Source: Blastobasis lacticolella
Taxonomy: Eukaryota; Arthropoda; Insecta; Lepidoptera; Blastobasidae
Assembly: GCA_905147135.1 (NCBI GenBank)
Contig: LR990051.1
Span: 16,211,115-16,275,114 of the forward strand
Length of the DNA stretch: 64,000 bases
Direction of reading: 5' to 3'
In this document: positions 10,390-20,200 of the stretch, in pieces
Layout: each line of letters starts with the position of its first letter
Position numbering within the stretch: position 1 is the stretch's first letter
Translations under genes and position numbers: made by a program
Notes under the pieces: model-generated
The model's input: the letters and a program-made list of their open reading frames with translations, nothing else
Told to the model about the DNA's origin: nothing
Databases searched by the model: none

Positions 10390-11046
10390 TAAATGCCTGC
10401 TAAATACGAATCTCAACTCATTTCCAATCAAAACTCCCTAAAACTGTGCTAAAAGTGCATCCAACGTTCTTGGTTTTGATCATAACTGTTTACAAAATCA
10501 TACTACAAAATTTCTTACTGCTCCTGTAAAATTTTATTTCATGTAATATACCGTTTTGTTCGCGAAAACTTGACTTGGTGAATGTTTGTGACTCTTTCAC
10601 GCAAAAACTACTGAACGAATTTTGATAAAATTTTGCAGTACCCATTTGCTTTTATCCCAGCATTTATTGACTTACTAAATAAGCGCAGTCTTTTGAAGTA
10701 GGGTCTGTAAGGACCTTGAGGCTCCAGTGGAGTTTACAATAATGTGTTCATTACAAGCCTAAGGCAAGCAAACAACCATTTGAAAAAGACATCGTGAAGC
10801 AACTGTCACATACCTATTACACCCAAGGGACCGTGTAATAAGCATATATGAGTACGCAGTGACAGGCTACTTCCTTTCCACTGATTTTTATTACTTACTT
10901 TACAATCGGATGCGACAAAACAACCTATTGCTTTAAATTGCGATGAACAATTGCTATTATGTAGCAATTTTTTTTTGCGACAGTTTTTTTTGCGTAAGTC
11001 TTTGAAGCGTGTATGGAGGCTATAGGATAGTATATATCTATATATC

Positions 11047-11460
11047 ACGGGCGTAGCCAGATTTTGGTTTTGGGGGGGGGTTCAAGATCAAAACATATAA
11101 ATCGATCCGTACACCCCCCCTTAAACACACCTTAAAATATGGGATAAACGTAATAAAAGAAACTGAAAATGTCAAATTTCTAATTTTGGCTCATTTGACT
11201 TGTGGTGTACATTACACCTAAATATAACAAAATCCAATCACTGAGTGTGCGTAACAAGCACGGCTCGGAAATTTTTAAATTTTTGTTTAAAAACAGCTGG
11301 AGCAAACTTATTAAAGAAACTAATGAATTAGCGAGCGTAGCAAGCTCGGAAATTTTGGTATTTTGGCTGTAAAAATCTGGATTGATCACGCGGCACAGCC
11401 GCTGTGAATTGATTTCGGGGGGGTTTGAACCCCCTGAAACCCCCCTCTCGCCACGCTAAT
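11047..11460. mobile_element. DNA-transposon-like element with degenerate G-rich terminal repeats
   Basis: The left end reads GGGCGTAGCCAGATTTTGG followed by a G-run. The right end, reverse-complemented, reads AGCGTGGCGAGAGGGGGG followed by GGGGGTTCAAACC. The interior has two diverged copies of a TAGCAAGCTCGGAAATTTT-like unit (about 11245-11300 and 11330-11375). There is no transposase frame, so it would be a non-autonomous copy. The family is uncertain. Confidence 0.45.
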
Positions 11461-11680
11461 GCTATATATAGTATAAAACAAAGTCGCCTCCCGCCGCGGC
11501 GCCGTCTGTCCCTATGCATCAATGTATGTATCTATGTACGCTTAGATCTTTTAAACTACGCAACAGATTTCAATGCGGTTTCAACAATAGATAGAGTGAT
11601 TCAAGAGGAAAGTTCATAAGCAAGAAAAATAGGGTAGGTAGATGTAAAATGTACGAACGAAGTCGCACCCGCTCCACTAG
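11461..11680 (+). mobile_element. Helitron family H2 copy
   Basis: It starts near CTATATATAGTATAAAACAA and has GTCGCCTCCCGCC, CTTAGATCTTTTAAACTACG and AGATAGAGTGATTCAAGAGG. It ends with ACGAACGAAGTCGCACCC and CCACTAG before T. The terminal CTAG lies at 11677-11680. Confidence 0.75.
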
Positions 11681-12575
11681 TTATCTTACATCGATTAACT
11701 AAAGAAAGCAGCTCCACACAAACGAAGTTTGATCATAATTTCCTTATTAACCGATCAACACCAATGAAATTTTGTAAACGCGATTTAGAAACCAATATCT
11801 ATGTCTGTGGTTTCTCAGATTTTTGTCAAAATATTATTATATCGTTTAAAAAATTGACGGGATTTAAGATTTGTATTGTAATATTGGGGGTGGGATGTTA
11901 TTATCTTTGTGGCGGGAGTTCTCCCACGTTGTATAGTATTAATTGGGTAAAGCTGCCATGTAATGAGTTTCATGCCATTAATTACATACCACTTTAACCC
12001 TAGTACTAGTTATATATGTTATTTTCGGTTTGTTTTATCGATAACTGGCTTAAGTAATTAGTACCTCTTGCTATATGTAATCTGATAATCTGAAGCACAG
12101 GCAGTAACCTTACCAGAACCAGCTACTCTTATCAAATGTAACGGACAAACTCAATAAATATTTTCCAGTTTTTTAGTTACCATTTTTTTAAGCTTCTCGC
12201 TGACAAACAACCGAGCGGGAAGTAGTTGCTGTGTTTTTAATCGGAACACGACACAAATATTACGTAAAAACTAACCCAAAATCTCTCAACACGTACCAGC
12301 ATTATAAGAATTAGGTATTTAAATAATATATTTGCATAGAGGGTCACCCAAACAACATGCGACGTCGGAACTTCCTTTCACTCTCGCGGCCTACTTACAA
12401 CTGATTATTATTGAATAATGATAATATAATGTAAAAAACGTGCGACGCGCAAACGATTTCCGATAAGCATCGTCAGGGTGCAGGTCGCAAACAAATGTGT
12501 GGCCACGAGGTTGGAGGTGTGCTGGTATTTTATACGTGTGGTATTTTTGTAGTGAAACGAGCGAATTATATTAAA

Positions 12576-12816
12576 CTAGCGGACCCGACAGACGTTGTCC
12601 TGTCTACACGTCTTTAATTTGAAAATTTCAAACTTTTTTTAATAAGCTAAAACATTCTGGACCATTTTGAATCTAATTGAATCTAATCAAAATTGTGAAT
12701 CTAAACCATTCCCAGATCCCCTTGAACACACACAAAAAATTTCATCAAAATCGGTCCAGTCGTTTGAGAGAAGTTCAGTGACATACACACTCACAGAAGA
12801 ATTATATATATAAAGA
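12576..12816 (-). mobile_element. Non-autonomous Helitron
   Basis: On the minus strand it begins TCTTTATATATATAATTC after A and contains GTCACTGAACTTCTCTCAAA and CGACTGGACCGATTTTGATG. It ends CGTCTGTCGGGTCCGCTAG before T. The A/T insertion context and CTAG terminus (plus-strand 12576-12579) fit Helitrons. Confidence 0.75.
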
Positions 12817-13059
12817 TTATCTTGGAAGTGAATTTATCTCAGTCACTTATTGTGATCGATAATATTATAGTTGAGTTCAGGGGATTACTACGGAAATACT
12901 TTATTAGATACCTGCGACTACGTCCGCGTGGAAATCGTTTTAGACAGTTTATTTTGTTCCCAAGCGACCATTTTAAATAACCTCCTCCTTTAAGTGTAAA
13001 AGGGGTTGCCTCTGTTTTAGCCAACCGAATTAGATGAAACATGGCCTAGATTTTAAGTA

Positions 13060-13310
13060 GGACCCCAAAGTTTTACCAAAACTGTGAAAACCCCATAAAT
13101 ATACATTCGGCGTCATTTCCATATTTCTTATAGTTAAGCTGGTCTATTATGATTCTACATCAGGTGTCCAGTTTCTAAAATAAATTATAGCCTACATGTT
13201 GCCTAGGCTTAATAGCTATACAATAAAAAAAGTTTCATTCATATTCGTCCAGTAGTTCCGGAGATTAGTGTGTACAAACAGATAGAAAAACATTTTAAAA
13301 AATCTTATTC
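13060..13310. repeat. Dispersed repeat, lepidopteran type
   Basis: The block TTTCATTCATATTCGTCCAG, TAGTTCCGGAGATTAGTGTG, TACAAACAGATAGAAA is a sentence-like motif I recognise from many dispersed copies in moth genomes. No ends can be fixed. Confidence 0.4.
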
Positions 13311-13572
13311 AGTTACTATTTTTTCATAGCCATATCTTATTTTTTTGTAAATACCTATTCAATGTACAGACAAAATTTTTTTATTGCTTCATTATATGTA
13401 TTGAATATGTGTAAGTTAATTCATCTTAGTCACTTATTGTAATCGGAAATATTAATAACGTTAAATTTATCCCAACGATTTATCAATTTATAGTTCACGA
13501 TTTAAACATACTGAAACGTCACTGGAGAGGATCACCATATAACCAGAAACTTTTAATTATTTCTTTCTATGA

Positions 13573-13860
13573 ATAATCATCTTGACGGTAATGTCCCGGT
13601 TGTGCTCTCGCACGCAGTGGCCCTGGGTCCTCCTTGATCACGCTCCAGGATTTGGCAGATCAGGCAATTAATTTAACTACAACAGTTTACATTACAACAT
13701 TTAACTACAAAGTGGAGCGCCTGCCATCTGACCTCCGCGACCCTGTTAACAGGGGAACCTGAGCAGATTGGACCATGGTTACAAATTCAGTCGCCTATTC
13801 GCTGATATTTTCCTTAACCTGAGCATAGGTCAGTGTTCAACTAATGTACATAACATGTTC
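13573..13860 (-). mobile_element. SINE-A, head-truncated
   Basis: The + strand reads CTTGACGGTAATGTCCCGG, TGATCACGCTCCAGGATTTG, TGACCTCCGCGACCCTGTTA and GAGCAGATTGGACCATGG, ending near AACTAATGTACATAACATG. The tRNA head is missing. About 40 bp of unrelated AT-rich sequence lies at 13665-13710. Confidence 0.75.
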
Positions 13861-14079
13861 AACTAATGTATTGTAGAAAAAATCCTTAATAGTTGGCGGC
13901 ACTAGCGAATTCTCCGAACCATTTAAAATTAATAAAATAAGATACAGACCATCGACGCTCCAATTTGTCTCATTGTATTGTGAAATTTTCGGTAAAATTA
14001 AAAATTTCATTAAAAATACAACCACTCCAACCACAACCAAAAATACCATCACTCATTAAAAAATACAATCGCGCCCCAC

Positions 14080-14185
14080 CCCGCTCGTCTCATAGCCCAC
14101 TCAGCTAACGGAAGAAGCGTACCGCGGTGACGCCACCGCCGCGGCGCCCGCGCATAAAAACTTTCGCTTTTCACTGCCAAGGCTT
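14080..14185 (+). promoter_or_regulatory. Candidate core promoter of the secreted-protein gene
   Basis: The segment is strikingly GC-rich in an AT-rich setting (CCGCGGTGACGCCACCGCCG). It is followed by ATAAAAA at 14154-14160 and an initiator-like TCACT at 14171-14175. The TATA-to-initiator spacing is shorter than usual, so the true start may lie some 10 bases later. It sits about 100 bases upstream of the best candidate first coding exon. Confidence 0.4.
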
Positions 14186-14269
14186 GCTGCGAACGCGTTA
14201 AGATGAGCGCGTCTAAAGATCGGTTAGGAAATAAAATCTAATGGATTCAATTTTATGGTCGGATTTTTT

Positions 14270-14284
14270 ATGGAACTTTTGTTT
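14270..14284 (+). CDS. Candidate first coding exon (signal peptide start)
   Basis: ATG at 14270 gives MELLF, and a GTATTT donor follows at 14285 in phase 0. Joined to the exon at 17120, which opens in phase 0 with VCVLALMAASTLSAP, it makes an ordinary signal peptide. An in-frame ATG at 14255 (MVGFF) is the alternative start. Upstream ATGs at 14203 and 14241 open short reading frames that would burden initiation. The donor is weak and no other evidence fixes this exon. Confidence 0.35.
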
Positions 14285-14384
14285 GTATTTTGTGTCGGAG
14301 TCTACTTTAAATATCTATTGTTCGGTTTTATAGAGGTTTCGTTAAATTCTTTAATTTATGCCACAGATTAAAGAATGCCTATTT

Positions 14385-14535
14385 TTAGCCCCCGACAAAA
14401 AAAGAGGGGTGTTAGAAGTTTGATTTTGTGGCTTTGTGTATCTGTCTGTGGCATCGTAGCTCCAGAATGGCTGGACCGATTTGGATGCGGTTTCCTCTAT
14501 TTGAAGAATAGATTACGGCAAAAAACTCTACAAAT
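14385..14535. repeat. Dispersed repeat, lepidopteran type
   Basis: It has a GCCCCCGAC start, an A-run, GAGGGGTGTTAG, then CTGTCTGTGGCATCGTAGCT and CCGATTTGGATGCGGTTT. This is the common arrangement of an abundant moth repeat, likely a 3' UTR relic of a retroelement. The borders are uncertain. Confidence 0.45.
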
Positions 14536-14999
14536 GTGTCTAAAAATCTAAGGAGGCAGCTTAAGGCCATCAGTGAACCGTGACAGGTATTTGGAGAATA
14601 TCAATTTGCATTGGAATAATGCAAGTAGAACTGGGAACCTTCAGTGCATAGATAAAGCTTATTATAAGCATCCATACAAACTCACGTCCGTATCCAATAG
14701 GTAATCTTCGACAGTCGTATATTGTAGAGAAAATGTAGAATTTGAGATGCCACAGCCCGAAATTTGGATCGAGGCTATCGAGTGCCATAAGCTATGATCT
14801 TGAAACATCTCATTTGCATCTTCCATATTCGAAAAACTTTCAATGATTAACTGTAAGGCAACCGTTGTACAGATGTCGGCGCTAAATCGCATGCGTGTGA
14901 ATAAATACGAATCTGTAACTAGCAATCTTTAAATATTTACTTAAGACTAATGTACCATGCATAAAATTAGGTGAAACATTGAGCGAAAACAGTTCTAAC

Positions 15000-15275
15000 A
15001 TATGCTCTTACGGTGAGGGAAAGCATCGTGAGAAAACCTGCACATACAGACGAGTGAATTTGTACCTAACCATGATCCAATCTGGTCAGGTTCCCCTGGT
15101 AACACGGTCACAGAGATCATCTGACCTAGGCCATTAGCCATCTGGCAGTTTCTCTACTGTAATCACCTGATCTGCCAAATCCTGAAACATGATCAAGGCT
15201 GACCCCGGGCCCTTCAGCGTGACAGCACAAACGAGATATTAAAGCCAAGATGATGGTGATGATTGATGATTAAAC
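15000..15275 (+). mobile_element. SINE-A, 5'-truncated
   Basis: It begins ATGCTCTTACGGTGAGGG, without the tRNA head, then AACCATGATCCAATCTGG, GGTTCCCCTGGTAACACGG and CAAATCCTGAAACATGATC. It ends in a GATGATGGTGATGATTGATG tail. Confidence 0.75.
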
Positions 15276-15315
15276 TACACAAGCACCATTTTTTTTATGA
15301 TTTGAAATACTATAC

Positions 15316-15570
15316 TGATCAAAGTGCCGGTGCAGAGTAGCACCAACCCCCTACACTCGTGGGTGTCGTACAAGGCGACTAATGTTTTCGAGGCAAAATA
15401 TCTAAGCGTCTCTGTAGACTGGAATATGGGCAGCTGCGTTTTCTATTGTTATATTAAAACACTGCGATCTCCAACTCACCTGCCAAGCGTGAAGATTATG
15501 GTAATAACCTCCCCTCTCGCGGGAGAGGCCCTAAGTCCTGCAGTGGACTGTTATGGGCTGTGATGATGAC
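15316..15570 (-). repeat. Dispersed repeat B
   Basis: The + strand shows GCAGAGTAGCACCAACCCCC, CTCGTGGGTGTCGTACAAGG, ACTCACCTGCCAAGCGTGAA and CCTAAGTCCTGCAGTGGACT, the reverse complement of repeat B. It ends in TGTGATGATGACTGATC. Confidence 0.75.
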
Positions 15571-15959
15571 TGATCAAAGAATACGTAACTCACTTTACAC
15601 GTAACTAACTATATTTACATTTTACTACATGGAGGTGAGGCGTTGCGTGTAATTGTAGATTTGTAACGCTATCGAATTCCGATAAATTATAGATGAATGA
15701 CAAGACATGAATAGTATAACATTGCAATTAGATTGTTCTATTTATCCTTCTAGCGAAATATTATAAAATGTTTGTATAATTATCAAAGAATGATGTATGT
15801 ATGTAAACTCTTTATTGCTTAATTATTTTATAAATAAAAAAGCTTTACTATACATTCGTAAGCTAAAGTAGCAAAATTGACCAAATATTATTTGGTAAAT
15901 TTTGCTCGTTCCCGCTCTGTGGCTATGCGTTCACATATTGCCGATACGGACGAATATTG

Positions 15960-16520
15960 CCGATCGCCACTTGAGTAAATATTCATCATCATCGTCCTAC
16001 GGCTTATCCCGGCCTCTGCCAGGGCCCGCTTTCCTAAAAATTCTTCTCCACTTCGCCCAGTCTTAGGCATCCTCGCGTCGTAAGCCGTTGGCTCTCGCAT
16101 CGGACTCAGCGATATCAATCCATCGCTTCTTTGGTCGCCCACGGGGCCTCTTTCATAATACCGGCAGGTTCAGGCACCTATTTCCCACGTATCCCTGACG
16201 CTTACGCAACACGTGACCAGACCAGCGCTGGCGAGCTTCCTCGATTTTGTCCGCGATATCCCTCACGCCAAGACTGCCACGGATGTATTCATTACGTACT
16301 CGATCGAGCCGTATAATTCCGCACATCCAGCGCAGCATTTTAATTTCGTTGGCGTGGAGTTCGCGAACGTGTTTCGTCAGCGCTGGCCATGTCTCGCAGC
16401 CATAGAGCATCAAGTAAATATTATCAGTTGGAAATGTTGTGAAGACGTGTTTGATATTTCTATGAACGGAGATCTTGAGTGGAGGCCGTGACTTGAAAAG
16501 TGTCGTGTAGGTCGCTATTC
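15960..16520 (-). pseudogene. RTE-type LINE, reverse transcriptase C-terminal part
   Basis: The minus strand encodes YGCETWPALTKHVRELHANE, then KMLRWMCGIIRLDRVRNEYI and GVRDIADKIEEARQRWSGHV, then YVGNRCLN. After a frame change come the RGRPKKRW-type region and TAYDARMPKTGRSGEEFLGK. This order is the region after the RT core in RTE-clade LINEs. The catalytic part is absent and the frames are broken. Related 3' tails occur at 2195, 18420, 24135, 33200 and 41370. Confidence 0.75.
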
Positions 16521-16547
16521 GGCCAAGTGAAGCTGAGGACAGGATGC

Positions 16548-16606
16548 ATTGATGATCATTAGAGAAGGTCTATGTCCAACAGTGGACTAATATAGGCTGG
16601 TAATTA
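16548..16606 (+). repeat. RTE-like 3' tail fragment
   Basis: AGAGAAGGTCTATGTCCAAC and AGTGGACTAATATAGGCTGG match the lepidopteran motif GGCCTATGTCCAGCAGTGGA, also seen at 63030-63070. Only the tail is present. Confidence 0.5.
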
Positions 16607-16619
16607 TAAACAGTTAAAA

Positions 16620-16859
16620 AATACATCTACATACACCACGGGGTTCCAACCGGCTTCCGAAGTTGTTCAACCAGTCTCAGGGCCCCAGCGGCAGACCTTG
16701 GTCAACCTCGCTTCGCCAATCGTATTAGGAGGCACACCTTAAGAGTGGCGTGCTCGTTGCGTTCGAAAAGTCTAAACGTATGAAACAGTCACCCAACCAA
16801 TTCCCGGACTCTGTCGGCATAGTTTTGGTTTTCTGTTCACAAGCTCGCTGATATTAGAC
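16620..16859. other. No gene recognised
   Basis: A moderately GC-rich stretch (CGGCTTCCGAAGTTGTTCAA, CTCAGGGCCCCAGCGGCAGA) without an open frame that could be tied to the nearby gene. It may be part of an unlisted repeat. Confidence 0.3.
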
Positions 16860-16869
16860 CAGAGACTTC

Positions 16870-17088
16870 CAAATAATAAAAAAAAATGCTTGTACAGTTT
16901 ACACAGCGCCATCTAGCTCCAAAGTAAGCAAATCTTGCGTGAGAGAAAACTGATAAACAACTTATATATTTTCGTCAATTCTATTTCTGCCAGGCCGGGA
17001 ATCGAACCCGGGACATCTGCATGGCAGACCAGCATGTTAACCATCTGAACGTCTGCATTACCAACTGAACCTCTCAGAAACACACAAT
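16870..17088 (-). mobile_element. SINE-E with tRNA head
   Basis: On the minus strand a tRNA-like head (GTTCAGTTGGTAATGCAG as A box region, GGGTTCGATTCCCGG as B box, 17088 down to about 16985) is followed by a body ending TTTGGAGCTAGATGGCGCTG. The AGATGGCGCTGTGTG end recurs alone at 21125, 31010, 49955 and 58460. This copy lies about 30 bases upstream of a splice acceptor. Confidence 0.7.
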
Positions 17089-17119
17089 ACATAAATAAAT
17101 AAATCTTTATTGTCCCCAG

Positions 17120-17280
17120 GTCTGCGTCTTGGCGCTAATGGCGGCGAGTACGCTATCCGCACCTTCGCCCGCGCAGCCGCGGTTGGCGCTGGACATCCTG
17201 GACATGGCCGCCATCAGCCGCATGTCGCCACAGCAGCTGGAGGTGCTGGCTGAGGGGCTGGCGGCAGAGGAGATTATGAG
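17120..17280 (+). CDS. Exon: signal peptide and propart
   Basis: The acceptor TTTATTGTCCCCAG precedes the exon and a GTTGGT donor follows. The exon opens in phase 0 and ends in phase 2. Translation runs VCVLALMAASTLSAPSPAQP, then RLALDILDMAAISRMSPQQL, then EVLAEGLAAEEIM plus AG. Third positions are strongly G/C, unlike the flanks, and the minus-strand frame across it is a shadow. The hydrophobic run followed by TLSA/P fits a signal peptidase site. The initiating ATG must lie upstream, with 14270 the best candidate. Confidence 0.75.
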
Positions 17281-20200
17281 GTTGGTCAAATAATAATAAC
17301 TAGGTCTAAATTCTTTTGTCCGCCATTTCGTCTGCGTAGAATTCGGTTATGACGTTCTGAACCCGGTCCCGTGGAAACCAATACGGATTTTGGTAAAAAC
17401 TATAGCCTATGATACTAGCTGATAATGTAGCTTTCTATAGGCGAAAGAATTTTTGACATCGGTAAAGTAGTTTTTGAGTTCATCCATTACAAACGAATAA
17501 TAAAATTTTCTCTTTATAAAATTAGTATAAGGGCCCGTTTTCGAGTTGGATACCTTAACCACGCCTCGGCCACCAACGCTTAATGAGATGATGCATGTTA
17601 AACAAAATAAAAGTATTACTCATTAACAAAATACCTAAGTGAGTATTTTATATCCCGATTTGCGGTTAACGACAGGAGAAAAACGTTTGGGGGAAATTTT
17701 ACATTACTATTTATATACATTTAATTTGTTGATATAATTATTTAATTCTATCCTTATAATGTTTCTAAGGAAAACCCCAATGAGGTAGTTACAAGCTAAA
17801 GGAAGCACAGAAATAATGGTGGAGCAATATAGTTAGGTATCATCACAGTCCATGACAGTCCACTGCAGGACTTAGGGCCCCTCCATGCTTAGCAGGCGGG
17901 TTGGAGACCGCAGTGTTTTAAATATAACTATGGAAAAAGCTGCTGCCCATTTTCCAGCCTACGGGGACTTCAGAAGGTTTGCATTGAAAACATTAGTCAC
18001 CTTGTACGACACCCACGAGTGTAAGGGGTTGGTGCTATTCTAGTCTGCCGGACATCACACGGCCAATTGTTAGGTATATTGTATATTACTTAGTATATTT
18101 TTAATTATTATGTCTATATTAATAATCATCCGTACGTTAAGGCAACGTATGTTATGTGTATTTATGTTAACTGACATGTGAATCGACTTTCATTCATGTT
18201 TCCGAACAAGAAACTAGCATCTTGAATGTGATGATACAATTTCTTCCAGCTTTCATATAATACCTTCGTTACTTCTTTATCTTAATCGTCTGTCTGTCAT
18301 TCATTGTTGACTAGTCTTATATTAATTGTGCAATGTGAGAAACTATGTGTAGTATATTTACATGCAATGTAATGCAAATACATTACTAATGTATTAGATT
18401 GATATTCTGTATTAAGATTCACTTACGACGCGAGGATGCCCAAGACCGGGCGAAATGGGGAAGAATGAGTCGGAAAGCGGACCCTGGCAGAAGCCGAGAC
18501 TGACCGCTCTATTGATGATGATAATGATTGTAAGACTGAATTAAATAATATTACTATGATATAGTAGATACTCTCCACTGATTTTACTATTTAACACCAC
18601 ACGTAAGCTTGATATTACAAACAAGATCCGTGTTTCTTCGTTTGTTGACCTGCCATAAAAGGAACAAGCGATTGCGATATAGGAAGAAAAGCGATTGTCA
18701 AGAAAATCTAAAAGTTCATGTTGATTAACAACTTTCATCAGATGGAGATATTCTCGTTGAAAATACATAATGGCGCTGATATAGAAATTCACAGCGGCAC
18801 TTCTTTAACAATTAGAAGGCATATAAAACAAGTATTTGAATTTGATAGATAAAAGAGAAAAAAAACCACAGAGAGCTCAACTGTGTGCTTCTTGTAAAGA
18901 GCACAAACTTATTGAAGATGTATTTTAAGACAAAGCCCCCCCCCCCCCTTTGCACGTCTTCCTATGGCACGGGTAGCGATAAATTATGGATATAATGTCA
19001 CGCTTTCCTTTTTTTAAATATTTGAATGTACCTAACGTGCCATGGCATAAAGTCATGAGTTTATGTGTATAAATGTCATTTATTAAATTATTCAATTAAA
19101 CAGACTATATTTCATACAGGTACTACATTAGTAGGAAGTAATAGCAAACACTATAAATTTAAATGAAATAAATATAAGCAATTGGATTAGATTGGTAAAC
19201 ACTGCGTAAATACCACAGGATCCGGAAACCGTTGCATAAAAAATATGTCAAGAATTATTTATAGTTAATTAAAACCCAATTAAAATGTTTTATGCGTGTA
19301 GAGTAATATTATGGATTAGGATTAGAAGGGACTTCCCAGTATTTCTTGGAAGTCTTGGGCCAGGAGCAACCCACAGGGTTCACACTGGGTTTTTGCCATT
19401 TAATTCGTTTTAATATTATCAATTAACAATATTCCACCATTTTAAACAGAACTAGTTTTATAAACAAAATATATAAAAACGAAATTAAAAGAATTCTTCC
19501 CAGAATGCTAGCTTTCTTTGCTTTTCAAGCCTTGTTGGATAGCAATGCTTGGGTGTTCTTTGCCCGAGAAACGAGCCAGCTCCCCGCCATTCAATTTAAC
19601 ATTTATTAGTTGATACTTGGAGTGACGATTTGAGAAGCAGCAGAGCTGCAGGTGAATGTTATTAAAAAGTATGAGGTTTGGAAGGAGGAATGAGATTGAT
19701 GCCAAGTCACTGCTGCTTGTTACGTATTATTCTTGATGATGATTAGATTATATTCACGCAGCATCATCATCTTAGCATTAATGTCCCGATTGTGCTCTCA
19801 CATACGAGTACCATTGGTCCGCCTTGACCATGATCCAGGATTGGGCAAATCAGGTAATTACAGCGTAGTGACTGTGATATGACCCTGTTAATATTAGAAC
19901 CTGACCAGATTGAATCATGGCTACACATTCAGTCGCTTGCCTGAATATGCGGGTTTCATCGCGATGTGTTTCCCTGACCGTAAGACCATATGCTAGTGTT
20001 CAACTAATTCATTCAGCATTATCATCATGAACAGCTTACAACAGTCTACTGTTGGACATGAGCCGCCTCCAAATAAGTTGAGGAATTTGCCATGAATGGC
20101 AGGCGGGTTTAACATCTCAGTCGCAGAACAGACAACAGTACTACTGTGCCAGAAACCACACGGCTTTCTTCTTTTTTTTCATTGCATTCCTTAGCCGTCC

